Under the pieces are notes generated by a model. That model searched no databases. It was not told where the DNA came from and worked only from the letters and a program-made list of their open reading frames with translations. A stretch of DNA of 64,000 nt from Bacillus tequilensis KCTC 13622. Lineage in GTDB: Bacteria; Bacillota; Bacilli; Bacillales; Bacillaceae. The stretch covers positions 434,001 to 498,000 of the forward strand of contig NZ_AYTO01000034.1 in assembly GCF_000507145.1 (NCBI RefSeq). The letters run 5' to 3'. A program made the position numbers and the translations under genes. This document shows, one piece after another, positions 56,792-64,000 of this stretch (the stretch's first letter is position 1; every line of letters starts with the position of its first letter).

Positions 56792-57748
56792 ATGAAGTCC
56801 AAAGGATCGATTATGGCATGTTTCATCCTTTTTTCCTTTATAATAACGACGTTTATCAATACTGAAACCATCTCTGCCTTTTCGAATCAGGTCATTCAAA
56901 GAGGGGCAACGGGAGACGATGTGGTCGAGCTCCAGGCGCGTCTTCAATACAATGGATATTATAACGGAAAAATTGACGGGGTTTATGGATGGGGAACGTA
57001 CTGGGCAGTTCGAAATTTTCAGGATCAATTCGGGCTAAAAGAGATTGACGGCCTTGTTGGGGCTAAAACAAAGCAAACCTTAATATGTAAATCTAAATAT
57101 TATCGTGAATATGTTATGGAACAACTCAATAAAGGAAACACATTCACGCATTACGGGAAAATTCCGCTCAAGTATCAGACGAAACCATCAAAAGCAGCAA
57201 CACAAAAAGCAAGGCAGCAAGCAGAAGCGCGTCAGAAACAGCCAGCGGAAAAAATAGCGCAGCAGCCTAAAGCGAATCAACAGCAAAACAATAAACAGCA
57301 AAACAATCAAAAACAAAACAATCAACAGCAAAACAATACACCTGCAAAAACAAGAAAGCAGGATGCGGTCGCTGCTAACATGCCTGGCGGATTTTCCAAC
57401 AACGATATCAGGCTGCTTTCACAAGCGGTTTATGGCGAAGCGCGAGGCGAGCCGTATGAAGGGCAGGTCGCCATTGCAGCAGTCATTTTGAACCGAATGA
57501 ACAGCCCGTTATTTCCGAATTCTGTGGCGGGGGTTATTTTTGAGCCGCTTGCCTTCACAGCAGTAGCAGACGGGCAAATTTACATGCAGCCGAATGCAAC
57601 GGCCAGAAAAGCAGTGCTGGATGCGATCAATGGCTGGGATCCATCAGAGGAAGCGCTGTACTACTTTAACCCGGATACGGCTACAAGTCCGTGGATTTGG
57701 GGGCGCCCGCAGATTAAAAGAATTGGTAAACACATTTTCTGTGAGTAG
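56792..57748 (+). CDS. sleB: Spore cortex-lytic transglycosylase SleB
   Basis: A 318-residue spore enzyme that cuts muramic-delta-lactam cortex during germination. A signal peptide (about 1-30) precedes a peptidoglycan-binding domain (about 37-95, RGATGDDVVELQARLQYNGY) and, after a low-complexity linker, the Hydrolase_2 catalytic domain (205-318) with QAVYGEARGEPYEGQVA (catalytic Glu). The linker contains four 15-bp repeats (Q/N rich) at 57278-57337 and the protein is about 13 residues longer than the 305 I recall for 168. ypeB follows after 37 bases. Confidence 0.96.
   Translation: MKSKGSIMACFILFSFIITTFINTETISAFSNQVIQRGATGDDVVELQARLQYNGYYNGKIDGVYGWGTYWAVRNFQDQFGLKEIDGLVGAKTKQTLICKSKYYREYVMEQLNKGNTFTHYGKIPLKYQTKPSKAATQKARQQAEARQKQPAEKIAQQPKANQQQNNKQQNNQKQNNQQQNNTPAKTRKQDAVAANMPGGFSNNDIRLLSQAVYGEARGEPYEGQVAIAAVILNRMNSPLFPNSVAGVIFEPLAFTAVADGQIYMQPNATARKAVLDAINGWDPSEEALYYFNPDTATSPWIWGRPQIKRIGKHIFCE
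57278..57337 (+). repeat. 15-bp tandem repeat in sleB linker (4 units)
   Basis: Units start at 57278, 57293, 57308 and 57323; the first and last are identical (CAACAGCAAAACAAT) and the inner two differ by one to three bases. It is in frame and codes for Q-Q-N-N/K-Q-N-N type repeats. Confidence 0.9.
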
Positions 57749-57785
57749 CAGAAATAATGAGAAAGCATAAAAAGAGGTGTGATAA

Positions 57786-59138
57786 ATGATCAGAGGAATT
57801 TTAATTGCCGTGCTTGGTATTGCAATTGTCGGTACAGGCTACTGGGGATACAAAGAACACCAGGAAAAAGACGCAGTTCTTCTTCATGCTGAAAATAACT
57901 ATCAGCGGGCGTTTCATGAGCTTACCTTTCAGATGGATCAGCTTCATGACAAAATTGGAACAACACTTGCAATGAACAGCCAAAAATCACTGTCGCCTGC
58001 ATTGATCGATGTGTGGAGGCTTACATCTGAAGCACATAACAGTGTCAGTCAGCTTCCGCTAACATTAATGCCGTTTAATAAAACGGAAGAGCTATTATCA
58101 AAGATCGGCGATTTCAGCTATAAAACATCTGTCAGAGACTTGGACCAAAAGCCGCTTGATCAAAAAGAATATACATCACTGAATAAGCTATATCAGCAGT
58201 CCGAAGATATCCAAAATGAATTGCGTCATGTTCAGCACCTTGTCATGAGCAAAAACCTTCGATGGATGGACGTAGAGATGGCGCTGGCTTCTGACGAAAA
58301 ACAAAGTGATAATACAATTATCAACAGCTTTAAAACGGTCGAAAAAAATGTCGGTGCATTCTCCACCGGAACTGATCTAGGCCCAAGCTTCACCAGCACG
58401 AAAAAAGAAGAAAAGGGCTTCAGCCACCTGAAAGGAAAACAAATTTCCGAACAAGAAGCAAAACAAATTGCTGAGCGCTTTGCCCCAGATGATAATTATT
58501 CAATTAAAGTGGTAAAGAGCGGAAAAAAAACAAATCGTGACGTATACAGCATCAGCATGAAAGACCCAGACCATAACGCAGCGATTTATATGGATATTAC
58601 GAAAAAGGGCGGGCATCCGGTATATTTAATTCAAAACAGAGAAGTGAAAGATCAGAAAATCAGTCTGAATGACGGATCGAACCGCGCACTTGCCTTTTTA
58701 AAGAAAAACGGTTTTGAAACAGATGATTTGGAAATTGATGAAAGTGCCCAATATGATAAAATCGGCGTATTTTCATATGTTCCTGTTGAAAACAAAATCC
58801 GGATGTACCCGGAGGCAATCCGCATGAAAGTGGCCTTGGATGACGGTGAGGTTGTCGGCTTTTCAGCAAGAGACTTCCTAACATCCCACAGAAAAAGAGA
58901 TATATCTAAGCCGGCTATTACAGAAGCGCAAGCGAAATCTAAATTAAATAAAAATGTACAAGTGAGAGAAACAAGGCTCGCTTTGATTACAAATGAACTT
59001 GGCCAAGAAGTGCTGTGCTATGAGATGCTCGGAACAATTGAAAATGATACATTTAGAATGTATATAAATGCTAATGATGGTTCGGAGGAAAAGGTTGAAA
59101 AACTAAAAAACGCCGAACCTGTATATAAAGACCTATAA
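57786..59138 (+). CDS. ypeB: Spore germination protein YpeB
   Basis: A 450-residue protein needed for SleB localisation and stability in the spore; the two proteins depend on each other. An N-terminal signal or anchor segment (about 3-22) is followed by a helical region (25-175) and repeated PepSY/YpeB domains (about 215-445), seen in ISEQEAKQIAERF and ITEAQAKSKL. ATG 57786 follows AAAGAGGTGTG. It acts on the outside of the inner spore membrane. Confidence 0.95.
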   Translation: MIRGILIAVLGIAIVGTGYWGYKEHQEKDAVLLHAENNYQRAFHELTFQMDQLHDKIGTTLAMNSQKSLSPALIDVWRLTSEAHNSVSQLPLTLMPFNKTEELLSKIGDFSYKTSVRDLDQKPLDQKEYTSLNKLYQQSEDIQNELRHVQHLVMSKNLRWMDVEMALASDEKQSDNTIINSFKTVEKNVGAFSTGTDLGPSFTSTKKEEKGFSHLKGKQISEQEAKQIAERFAPDDNYSIKVVKSGKKTNRDVYSISMKDPDHNAAIYMDITKKGGHPVYLIQNREVKDQKISLNDGSNRALAFLKKNGFETDDLEIDESAQYDKIGVFSYVPVENKIRMYPEAIRMKVALDDGEVVGFSARDFLTSHRKRDISKPAITEAQAKSKLNKNVQVRETRLALITNELGQEVLCYEMLGTIENDTFRMYINANDGSEEKVEKLKNAEPVYKDL

Positions 59139-59145
59139 AAACAGG

Positions 59146-59178
59146 AGGAAAGGACTAAATGTCTTTTCCTTTTTTTCA
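59146..59178 (+). terminator. Rho-independent terminator of sleB-ypeB
   Basis: AGGAAAGGAC (59146-59155) pairs with GTCTTTTCCT (59161-59170) with one G-T, followed by T6. Confidence 0.8.
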
Positions 59179-59229
59179 TTACGTGCTTTAATAAAAAAGT
59201 GAGTATTTGAATACGAAAGAGTGAAGTCA

Positions 59230-59886
59230 ATGATAGAAATTGGAGAAAATGTAATTTTAGAATATATAGAAGAAAATGAATTGAAAAAAGCAAAGAGCAA
59301 GGCAGTCAGCGTCGAAAACGATGAGCTTTTGATCGCGTATCCTGTCGATATTGTTACAGGACGAACGGTGATTTTACATAACGATATGGAAGTAACAGTG
59401 GAGTTTGTGGGCAAAGACGAAGTTCCTTACCGCTTTACAAGCCGTATAAAAGGCAAAGTGAAGGGCAAACTTCAAATGATTTGTCTAGAAGTGCCTCCCC
59501 GTGAAAAAATGAAACGAATCCAGCGCCGCCAGTATGTAAGAACTGATGCAGTATTGGATGTTCATATTCAGCCGGCAAATACAAAAGAGTTTCGCACGCT
59601 TTCCTATAATATCAGCGCAGGCGGCATCGCCGTGATTTTAGCTGAAGGCCAGTCTTTTCAATCCGGTGAATCATTGCGTCTCATCATCAATCTTTCTGCT
59701 GAAGAGGAACGCACACGCGAAATAGAAACAGAATCGGTTGTCAGACGAATCTTTGACGACCCCAAATCAGGAAAACGTAAAATGACGCTAGAGTATACGG
59801 CGATCTCAGCAAGTGACCAGCAGTTTTTGCTTCAATATTGCATCCGGCGCCAATTAAATAAGAGAAGAAAGGCCCGGATGGAATAA
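59230..59886 (+). CDS. ypfA: c-di-GMP-binding PilZ protein YpfA (MotI/DgrA)
   Basis: A 218-residue two-domain protein: an N-terminal YcgR-like flagellar brake domain (about 1-90) and a C-terminal PilZ domain (95-215). The PilZ binding motif is complete, RIQRRQYVR (RxxxR) and, further along, NISAGGI (D/NxSxxG). In B. subtilis it binds c-di-GMP and then disengages the flagellar motor via MotA. ATG 59230 is preferred over the GTG at 59221. ypfB follows 44 bases later. Confidence 0.93.
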   Translation: MIEIGENVILEYIEENELKKAKSKAVSVENDELLIAYPVDIVTGRTVILHNDMEVTVEFVGKDEVPYRFTSRIKGKVKGKLQMICLEVPPREKMKRIQRRQYVRTDAVLDVHIQPANTKEFRTLSYNISAGGIAVILAEGQSFQSGESLRLIINLSAEEERTREIETESVVRRIFDDPKSGKRKMTLEYTAISASDQQFLLQYCIRRQLNKRRKARME

Positions 59887-59930
59887 ACATCGGCAAACAC
59901 TTCCATACTATTTATGATGGAGGTGCTCCG

Positions 59931-60107
59931 ATGAAAACATTTGAACGGCTGCTTGTTAAAATATTATTCATTCAGGCCATCATTTTACTTGGTGTCCAGG
60001 TTCTTTTTCACTATCAGCATATTGAACCTTATGTATCAAAAGTGATTCAATATGAAGGGGTGGATAAAATGGAAGAGAGCAACAGGATTGAAACCTTCAA
60101 ACATTAA
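59931..60107 (+). CDS. ypfB: Small membrane protein YpfB
   Basis: A 58-residue protein with one hydrophobic segment (about 9-27) and a charged C-terminal tail (DUF5359). Function unknown. The ribosome site TGGAGGTG lies eight bases before ATG 59931 and is strong, supporting translation. It sits between ypfA and cmk in the same direction and may be cotranscribed with either. Confidence 0.85.
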   Translation: MKTFERLLVKILFIQAIILLGVQVLFHYQHIEPYVSKVIQYEGVDKMEESNRIETFKH

Positions 60108-60185
60108 TTATTCATCAATTTTTCACCCTTTTTCATAAAGTTCATGATACAATCCATAGAGGAGAAAAGAGCAAGGAGAGGAATT

Positions 60186-60860
60186 ATGGAAAAGAAATTA
60201 TCGATTGCAATCGACGGCCCGGCAGCTGCGGGGAAAAGCACCGTTGCTAAAATTGTGGCTGAGAAAAAATCGTACATATATATTGATACGGGAGCAATGT
60301 ATCGGGCAATCACGTACGCAGCCTTACAAGAAACCGTTGATCTGACAAATGAAGAAAAACTGGCTGAACTGCTTAAGCGGACAAACATTGAACTGATTAC
60401 AACAAAAGAAGGACAAAAAGTGCTCGTTAACGGTGCTGATGTGACTGAAGCGATCAGAACAGATGAAGTCAGCAACCAAGTTTCAATTGCGGCCAAGCAC
60501 AGAAGCGTCAGAGAAGAAATGGTGAAACGCCAGCAGCAGCTTGGGGAAAAAGGCGGTGTCGTCATGGACGGGCGTGACATCGGAACTCACGTGCTTCCGA
60601 ATGCAGAAGTGAAGATTTTTCTTTTGGCATCTGTTGAAGAGAGAGCGAAACGCCGTTATGAAGAAAACGTCAAAAAAGGCTACGACGTCAACTATGAAAC
60701 ATTGATCGAGGAAATTGCAAGAAGAGACAAGCTTGATTCAGAACGAGAAGTATCACCGCTTCGTAAAGCAGAAGATGCTCTTGAGATCGACACGACGTCC
60801 CTTTCCATTCAAGAGGTGGCTGATAAAATCCTCGAGGCAGTGGAGCAAAAGTCCCGCTGA
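60186..60860 (+). CDS. cmk: Cytidylate kinase Cmk
   Basis: A 224-residue nucleoside monophosphate kinase converting CMP and dCMP to their diphosphates. The P-loop is GPAAAGKST (residues 11-19), followed by DTGAMYRA and [15 protein letters not shown], which bind CMP, and the lid [11 protein letters not shown] 60186 follows AAGGAGAGGAA; the frame from 60144 has no ribosome site. It is followed by ypfD in the usual Firmicute order. Confidence 0.97.
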   Translation: MEKKLSIAIDGPAAAGKSTVAKIVAEKKSYIYIDTGAMYRAITYAALQETVDLTNEEKLAELLKRTNIELITTKEGQKVLVNGADVTEAIRTDEVSNQVSIAAKHRSVREEMVKRQQQLGEKGGVVMDGRDIGTHVLPNAEVKIFLLASVEERAKRRYEENVKKGYDVNYETLIEEIARRDKLDSEREVSPLRKAEDALEIDTTSLSIQEVADKILEAVEQKSR

Positions 60861-60965
60861 TTAGACGAATGCCACTTTTTTTGAATTTTTCAACGAAGAA
60901 AGAATGTTATTGCTTGACAAACCTGTCCTTTTATTAGAAGTTAATACTAATAAAACTTTTTATTG

Positions 60966-60999
60966 ATCATTCAAAAAACTCTTTTGGATGATTCTTTAA
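60966..60999 (+). terminator. Hairpin in the cmk-ypfD gap
   Basis: ATCATTCAAAA (60966-60976) pairs with TTTTGGATGAT (60982-60992), followed by TCTTTAAT. It could end the cmk message or attenuate ypfD. The T tract is broken. Confidence 0.4.
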
Positions 61000-61091
61000 T
61001 ACATATTCGGCTAAAAAGCGGACAGTTTAATGTTCAGCTTTCAAACCGTTTTAATTAAGCTGTGTAGGTTTGGACCAAGGAGGTTATTCAA

Positions 61092-62240
61092 ATGACAGAG
61101 GAAATGAATCAAATTGATGTTCAAGTACCAGAGGTTGGAGATGTAGTGAAAGGGATTGTGACAAAGGTAGAAGACAAGCATGTGGATGTTGAAATTATCA
61201 ATGTCAAACAGTCCGGCATTATTCCAATCAGTGAATTATCAAGTCTTCATGTAGAGAAAGCATCGGATGTTGTAAAAGTAGACGACGAGCTTGACCTGAA
61301 AGTAACAAAAGTGGAAGACGATGCTTTGATTTTATCTAAACGTGCTGTTGATGCAGACCGCGCTTGGGAAGACCTTGAGAAAAAATTTGAAACAAAAGAA
61401 GTGTTTGAAGCTGAAGTGAAAGATGTCGTGAAAGGCGGCCTTGTCGTTGATATCGGCGTTCGCGGTTTTATTCCGGCATCACTTGTCGAAGCGCATTTCG
61501 TTGAAGATTTTACTGACTATAAAGGAAAAACACTGTCTCTGCTCGTTGTAGAGCTTGACCGTGACAAAAACCGCGTAATCCTTTCACATCGTGCAGTTGT
61601 TGAAAGTGAACAAGCGAATAAAAAACAAGAACTTCTTCAGTCTCTTGAAGCTGGAAGTGTGCTTGATGGCAAAGTGCAGCGCCTGACTGATTTTGGTGCG
61701 TTTGTTGATATCGGCGGTATCGACGGACTTGTACACATTTCACAGCTTTCCCACTCTCATGTGGAAAAGCCGTCAGATGTTGTTGAAGAGGGACAAGAAG
61801 TAAAAGTGAAAGTGTTATCGGTTGACCGTGATAATGAACGTATCTCTTTATCGATCAAAGATACACTGCCTGGACCGTGGAGCCAAATCGGCGAGAAAGT
61901 GAAATCGGGTGATGTGCTTGAAGGAACAGTGCAGCGTCTCGTTAGCTTCGGTGCTTTTGTAGAAATCCTTCCGGGTGTTGAAGGTCTCGTTCATATTTCT
62001 CAAATTTCCAATAAACACATCGGCACGCCGCATGAAGTCCTTGAAGAAGGGCAGACCGTAAAAGTGAAGGTTCTTGATGTGAATGAAAATGAGGAACGCA
62101 TCTCATTAAGCATGCGTGAACTTGAAGAAGCACCTAAAGCCGATCAGGAGGATTACCGTCAATATCAGGCGAAAGAAGAAACTAGCACTGGCTTCCAGCT
62201 TGGAGATCTGATCGGAGATAAGCTGAATAAACTAAAATAA
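61092..62240 (+). CDS. ypfD: S1-domain RNA-binding protein YpfD (ribosomal S1 homologue)
   Basis: A 382-residue protein with four S1/OB-fold RNA-binding repeats at about 13-83, 101-166, 187-255 and 272-341. Repeats 3 and 4 read [19 protein letters not shown] and [20 protein letters not shown]. Unlike E. coli S1, with six repeats, it is not essential and only loosely ribosome-associated in low-GC Gram-positives. ATG follows CAAGGAGGTTAT. It is preceded by a leader of 231 bases with a hairpin. Confidence 0.95.
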   Translation: MTEEMNQIDVQVPEVGDVVKGIVTKVEDKHVDVEIINVKQSGIIPISELSSLHVEKASDVVKVDDELDLKVTKVEDDALILSKRAVDADRAWEDLEKKFETKEVFEAEVKDVVKGGLVVDIGVRGFIPASLVEAHFVEDFTDYKGKTLSLLVVELDRDKNRVILSHRAVVESEQANKKQELLQSLEAGSVLDGKVQRLTDFGAFVDIGGIDGLVHISQLSHSHVEKPSDVVEEGQEVKVKVLSVDRDNERISLSIKDTLPGPWSQIGEKVKSGDVLEGTVQRLVSFGAFVEILPGVEGLVHISQISNKHIGTPHEVLEEGQTVKVKVLDVNENEERISLSMRELEEAPKADQEDYRQYQAKEETSTGFQLGDLIGDKLNKLK

Positions 62241-63302
<1,062 letters not shown>

Positions 63303-63306
63303 ATAA

Positions 63307-63341
63307 AAAAGCCCAAAACCATATGAGTTTTGGGCTTTTTG
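63307..63341. terminator. Bidirectional terminator between fni and ypzI
   Basis: AAAAGCCCAAAAC pairs with GTTTTGGGCTTTT around CATATGA, with A and T runs on both sides. Confidence 0.9.
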
Positions 63342-63345
63342 TGTA

Positions 63346-63477
63346 TTAAGATTTCCGCTTTTTGAACCTTCCGTTTTGTTCAAGGCTTGTCGCACCGTCA
63401 TAGTGAATGGATTGATCGCGATCTGATTCGACTCTGCGTGAAGCTTTGAGTTTTTTCTCCTGCCTGTCTTTTCCCAT
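63346..63477 (-). CDS. ypzI: Small basic protein YpzI
   Basis: A 43-residue charged protein (starts MGKDRQEKKLKASRRVESDR, ends RFKKRKS) on the minus strand. The ATG at 63475-63477 follows AAAGGAG with good spacing, and codon use looks real. It is convergent with fni and shares its terminator. The name ypzI is given from memory of this locus; function unknown, though the composition resembles small spore or nucleic-acid-associated peptides. Confidence 0.75.
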   Translation of the reverse strand: MGKDRQEKKLKASRRVESDRDQSIHYDGATSLEQNGRFKKRKS

Positions 63478-63554
63478 GATCATGCTCCTTTATGTGAGAT
63501 GGATTGTTTAAAAAATAAGCTTAGGCTCCATACTGGGGGTATGGAGGAAGCGAA

Positions 63555-64000
63555 ATGGAACAATTTTATTACTATTGGTCAATGTGGTTTCTATGGGTTC
63601 TGACAACCTTTATTTTTGAAAAAACGAAAAGACGATTTGCCGTCTCTGTCTTTATTTTGACTAATATCATTCTAAGCATACATGACATTCCTTTATATTT
63701 TTCCCTGAATGCTGCTTTTTTGATGTTTTTCATCTTCGTGTGTGTCTATGCCGGGTATTTAGGGATGTATCGTTTTCGATATCTCATGGTCTTTCTGACG
63801 CTTGTTGGCGGGTATGCGTTTGTCTATCTGTTTGCATTATATGATCCGGTTTGGTTCATCATAAAACCTGAGTGGGCTGCCGTTATATTATTAGCGCTTT
63901 TGACCGCCTCGGTGGAAAGGGATTTCGAGAAGCAGCTTGCCTTATTTGTCCTAGGGATGTGCCAAGGCGAACTGGTGTATTCAATTGTGATTCAGAAGTT
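63555..64000 (+). CDS. yphA: Membrane protein YphA, 5' part
   Basis: An open frame of 148 codons from ATG 63555, running off the window. It starts MEQFYYYWSMWFLWVLTTFI and has about four hydrophobic segments, so it is a polytopic membrane protein. The ribosome site GGAGGAAGCGAA fits the ATG. By position after fni and ypzI it should be yphA of B. subtilis; no function is known and the C terminus is absent. Confidence 0.75.
   Translation, partial: MEQFYYYWSMWFLWVLTTFIFEKTKRRFAVSVFILTNIILSIHDIPLYFSLNAAFLMFFIFVCVYAGYLGMYRFRYLMVFLTLVGGYAFVYLFALYDPVWFIIKPEWAAVILLALLTASVERDFEKQLALFVLGMCQGELVYSIVIQK

Overview
This window is a stretch of Bacillus chromosome that I read as the Bacillus subtilis group, about 98% syntenic with the laboratory strain 168 as I know it, but not strain 168 itself. 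The gene order from ansAB through mleNA, spoIIM, fur, xerD, drm-punA, dacF-spoIIA, spoVA, lysA, ppiB, sipS, ribDEAHT, scpAB, dacB-spmAB, resABCDE, sigX-rsiX, aroC, serA, fer, recS, gudB, prsW, sleB-ypeB, cmk, ypfD and fni is diagnostic. Most predicted proteins look nearly identical to their 168 counterparts as I remember them. Two features argue for an undomesticated relative: gudB has no 9-bp duplication, and the ppiB-sipS interval carries extra and broken genes.

Layout. 1-4.7 kb: aspartate and malate catabolism (ansA end, ansB, mleN, mleA). 4.7-7.5 kb: yqkK, spoIIM, PerR-box-controlled fur, yqzK and the xerD recombinase. 7.6-9.7 kb: purine and deoxyribose salvage (drm-punA). 9.8-17.7 kb: forespore programme, with dacF plus the spoIIA sigma-F operon and then the seven-gene spoVA dipicolinate channel operon; each has a recognisable sporulation-sigma promoter. 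17.8-20.7 kb: lysA, the divergent secreted ypuA, and ppiB. 20.8-24.0 kb: a small accessory islet with a GerPF-like gene, a DUF1259 remnant, a DedA-PAP2 gene split exactly at a T7 tract, a zinc-ribbon protein and a gene interrupted by an in-frame TGA. 24-29.5 kb: sipS and the FMN-riboswitch-controlled riboflavin operon. 29.4-32.2 kb: ypuF, scpAB (condensin partners) and ypuI. 32.3-34.6 kb: mother-cell cortex genes dacB-spmA-spmB. 34.7-41.5 kb: rluB and the resABCDE cytochrome c biogenesis and redox two-component operon behind PhoP-box-like repeats. 41.6-46.8 kb: sigX-rsiX, aroC, serA, and the second FMN riboswitch with ribU. 46.9-53.4 kb: fer, ypbB-recS-ypbD-ypbE-ypbF-ypbG, mecB. 53.5-59.9 kb: gudB, ypdA, prsW, sleB-ypeB, ypfA. 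59.9-64 kb: ypfB, cmk, ypfD, fni, ypzI and the start of yphA.

How the parts work together. Sporulation and germination genes recur throughout: spoIIM, dacF-spoIIA, spoVA, dacB-spmAB, sleB-ypeB and a gerPF-like gene. Their promoters read as sigma-E, F, H and G types. The two FMN aptamers coordinate riboflavin synthesis and riboflavin uptake. I see no tRNA, rRNA, CRISPR array, insertion sequence or prophage. Nothing here is convincingly a wholly new system. The least explained locus is the DedA-PAP2 junction, where a -1 slip on T7 next to a TGA would fuse two membrane domains.
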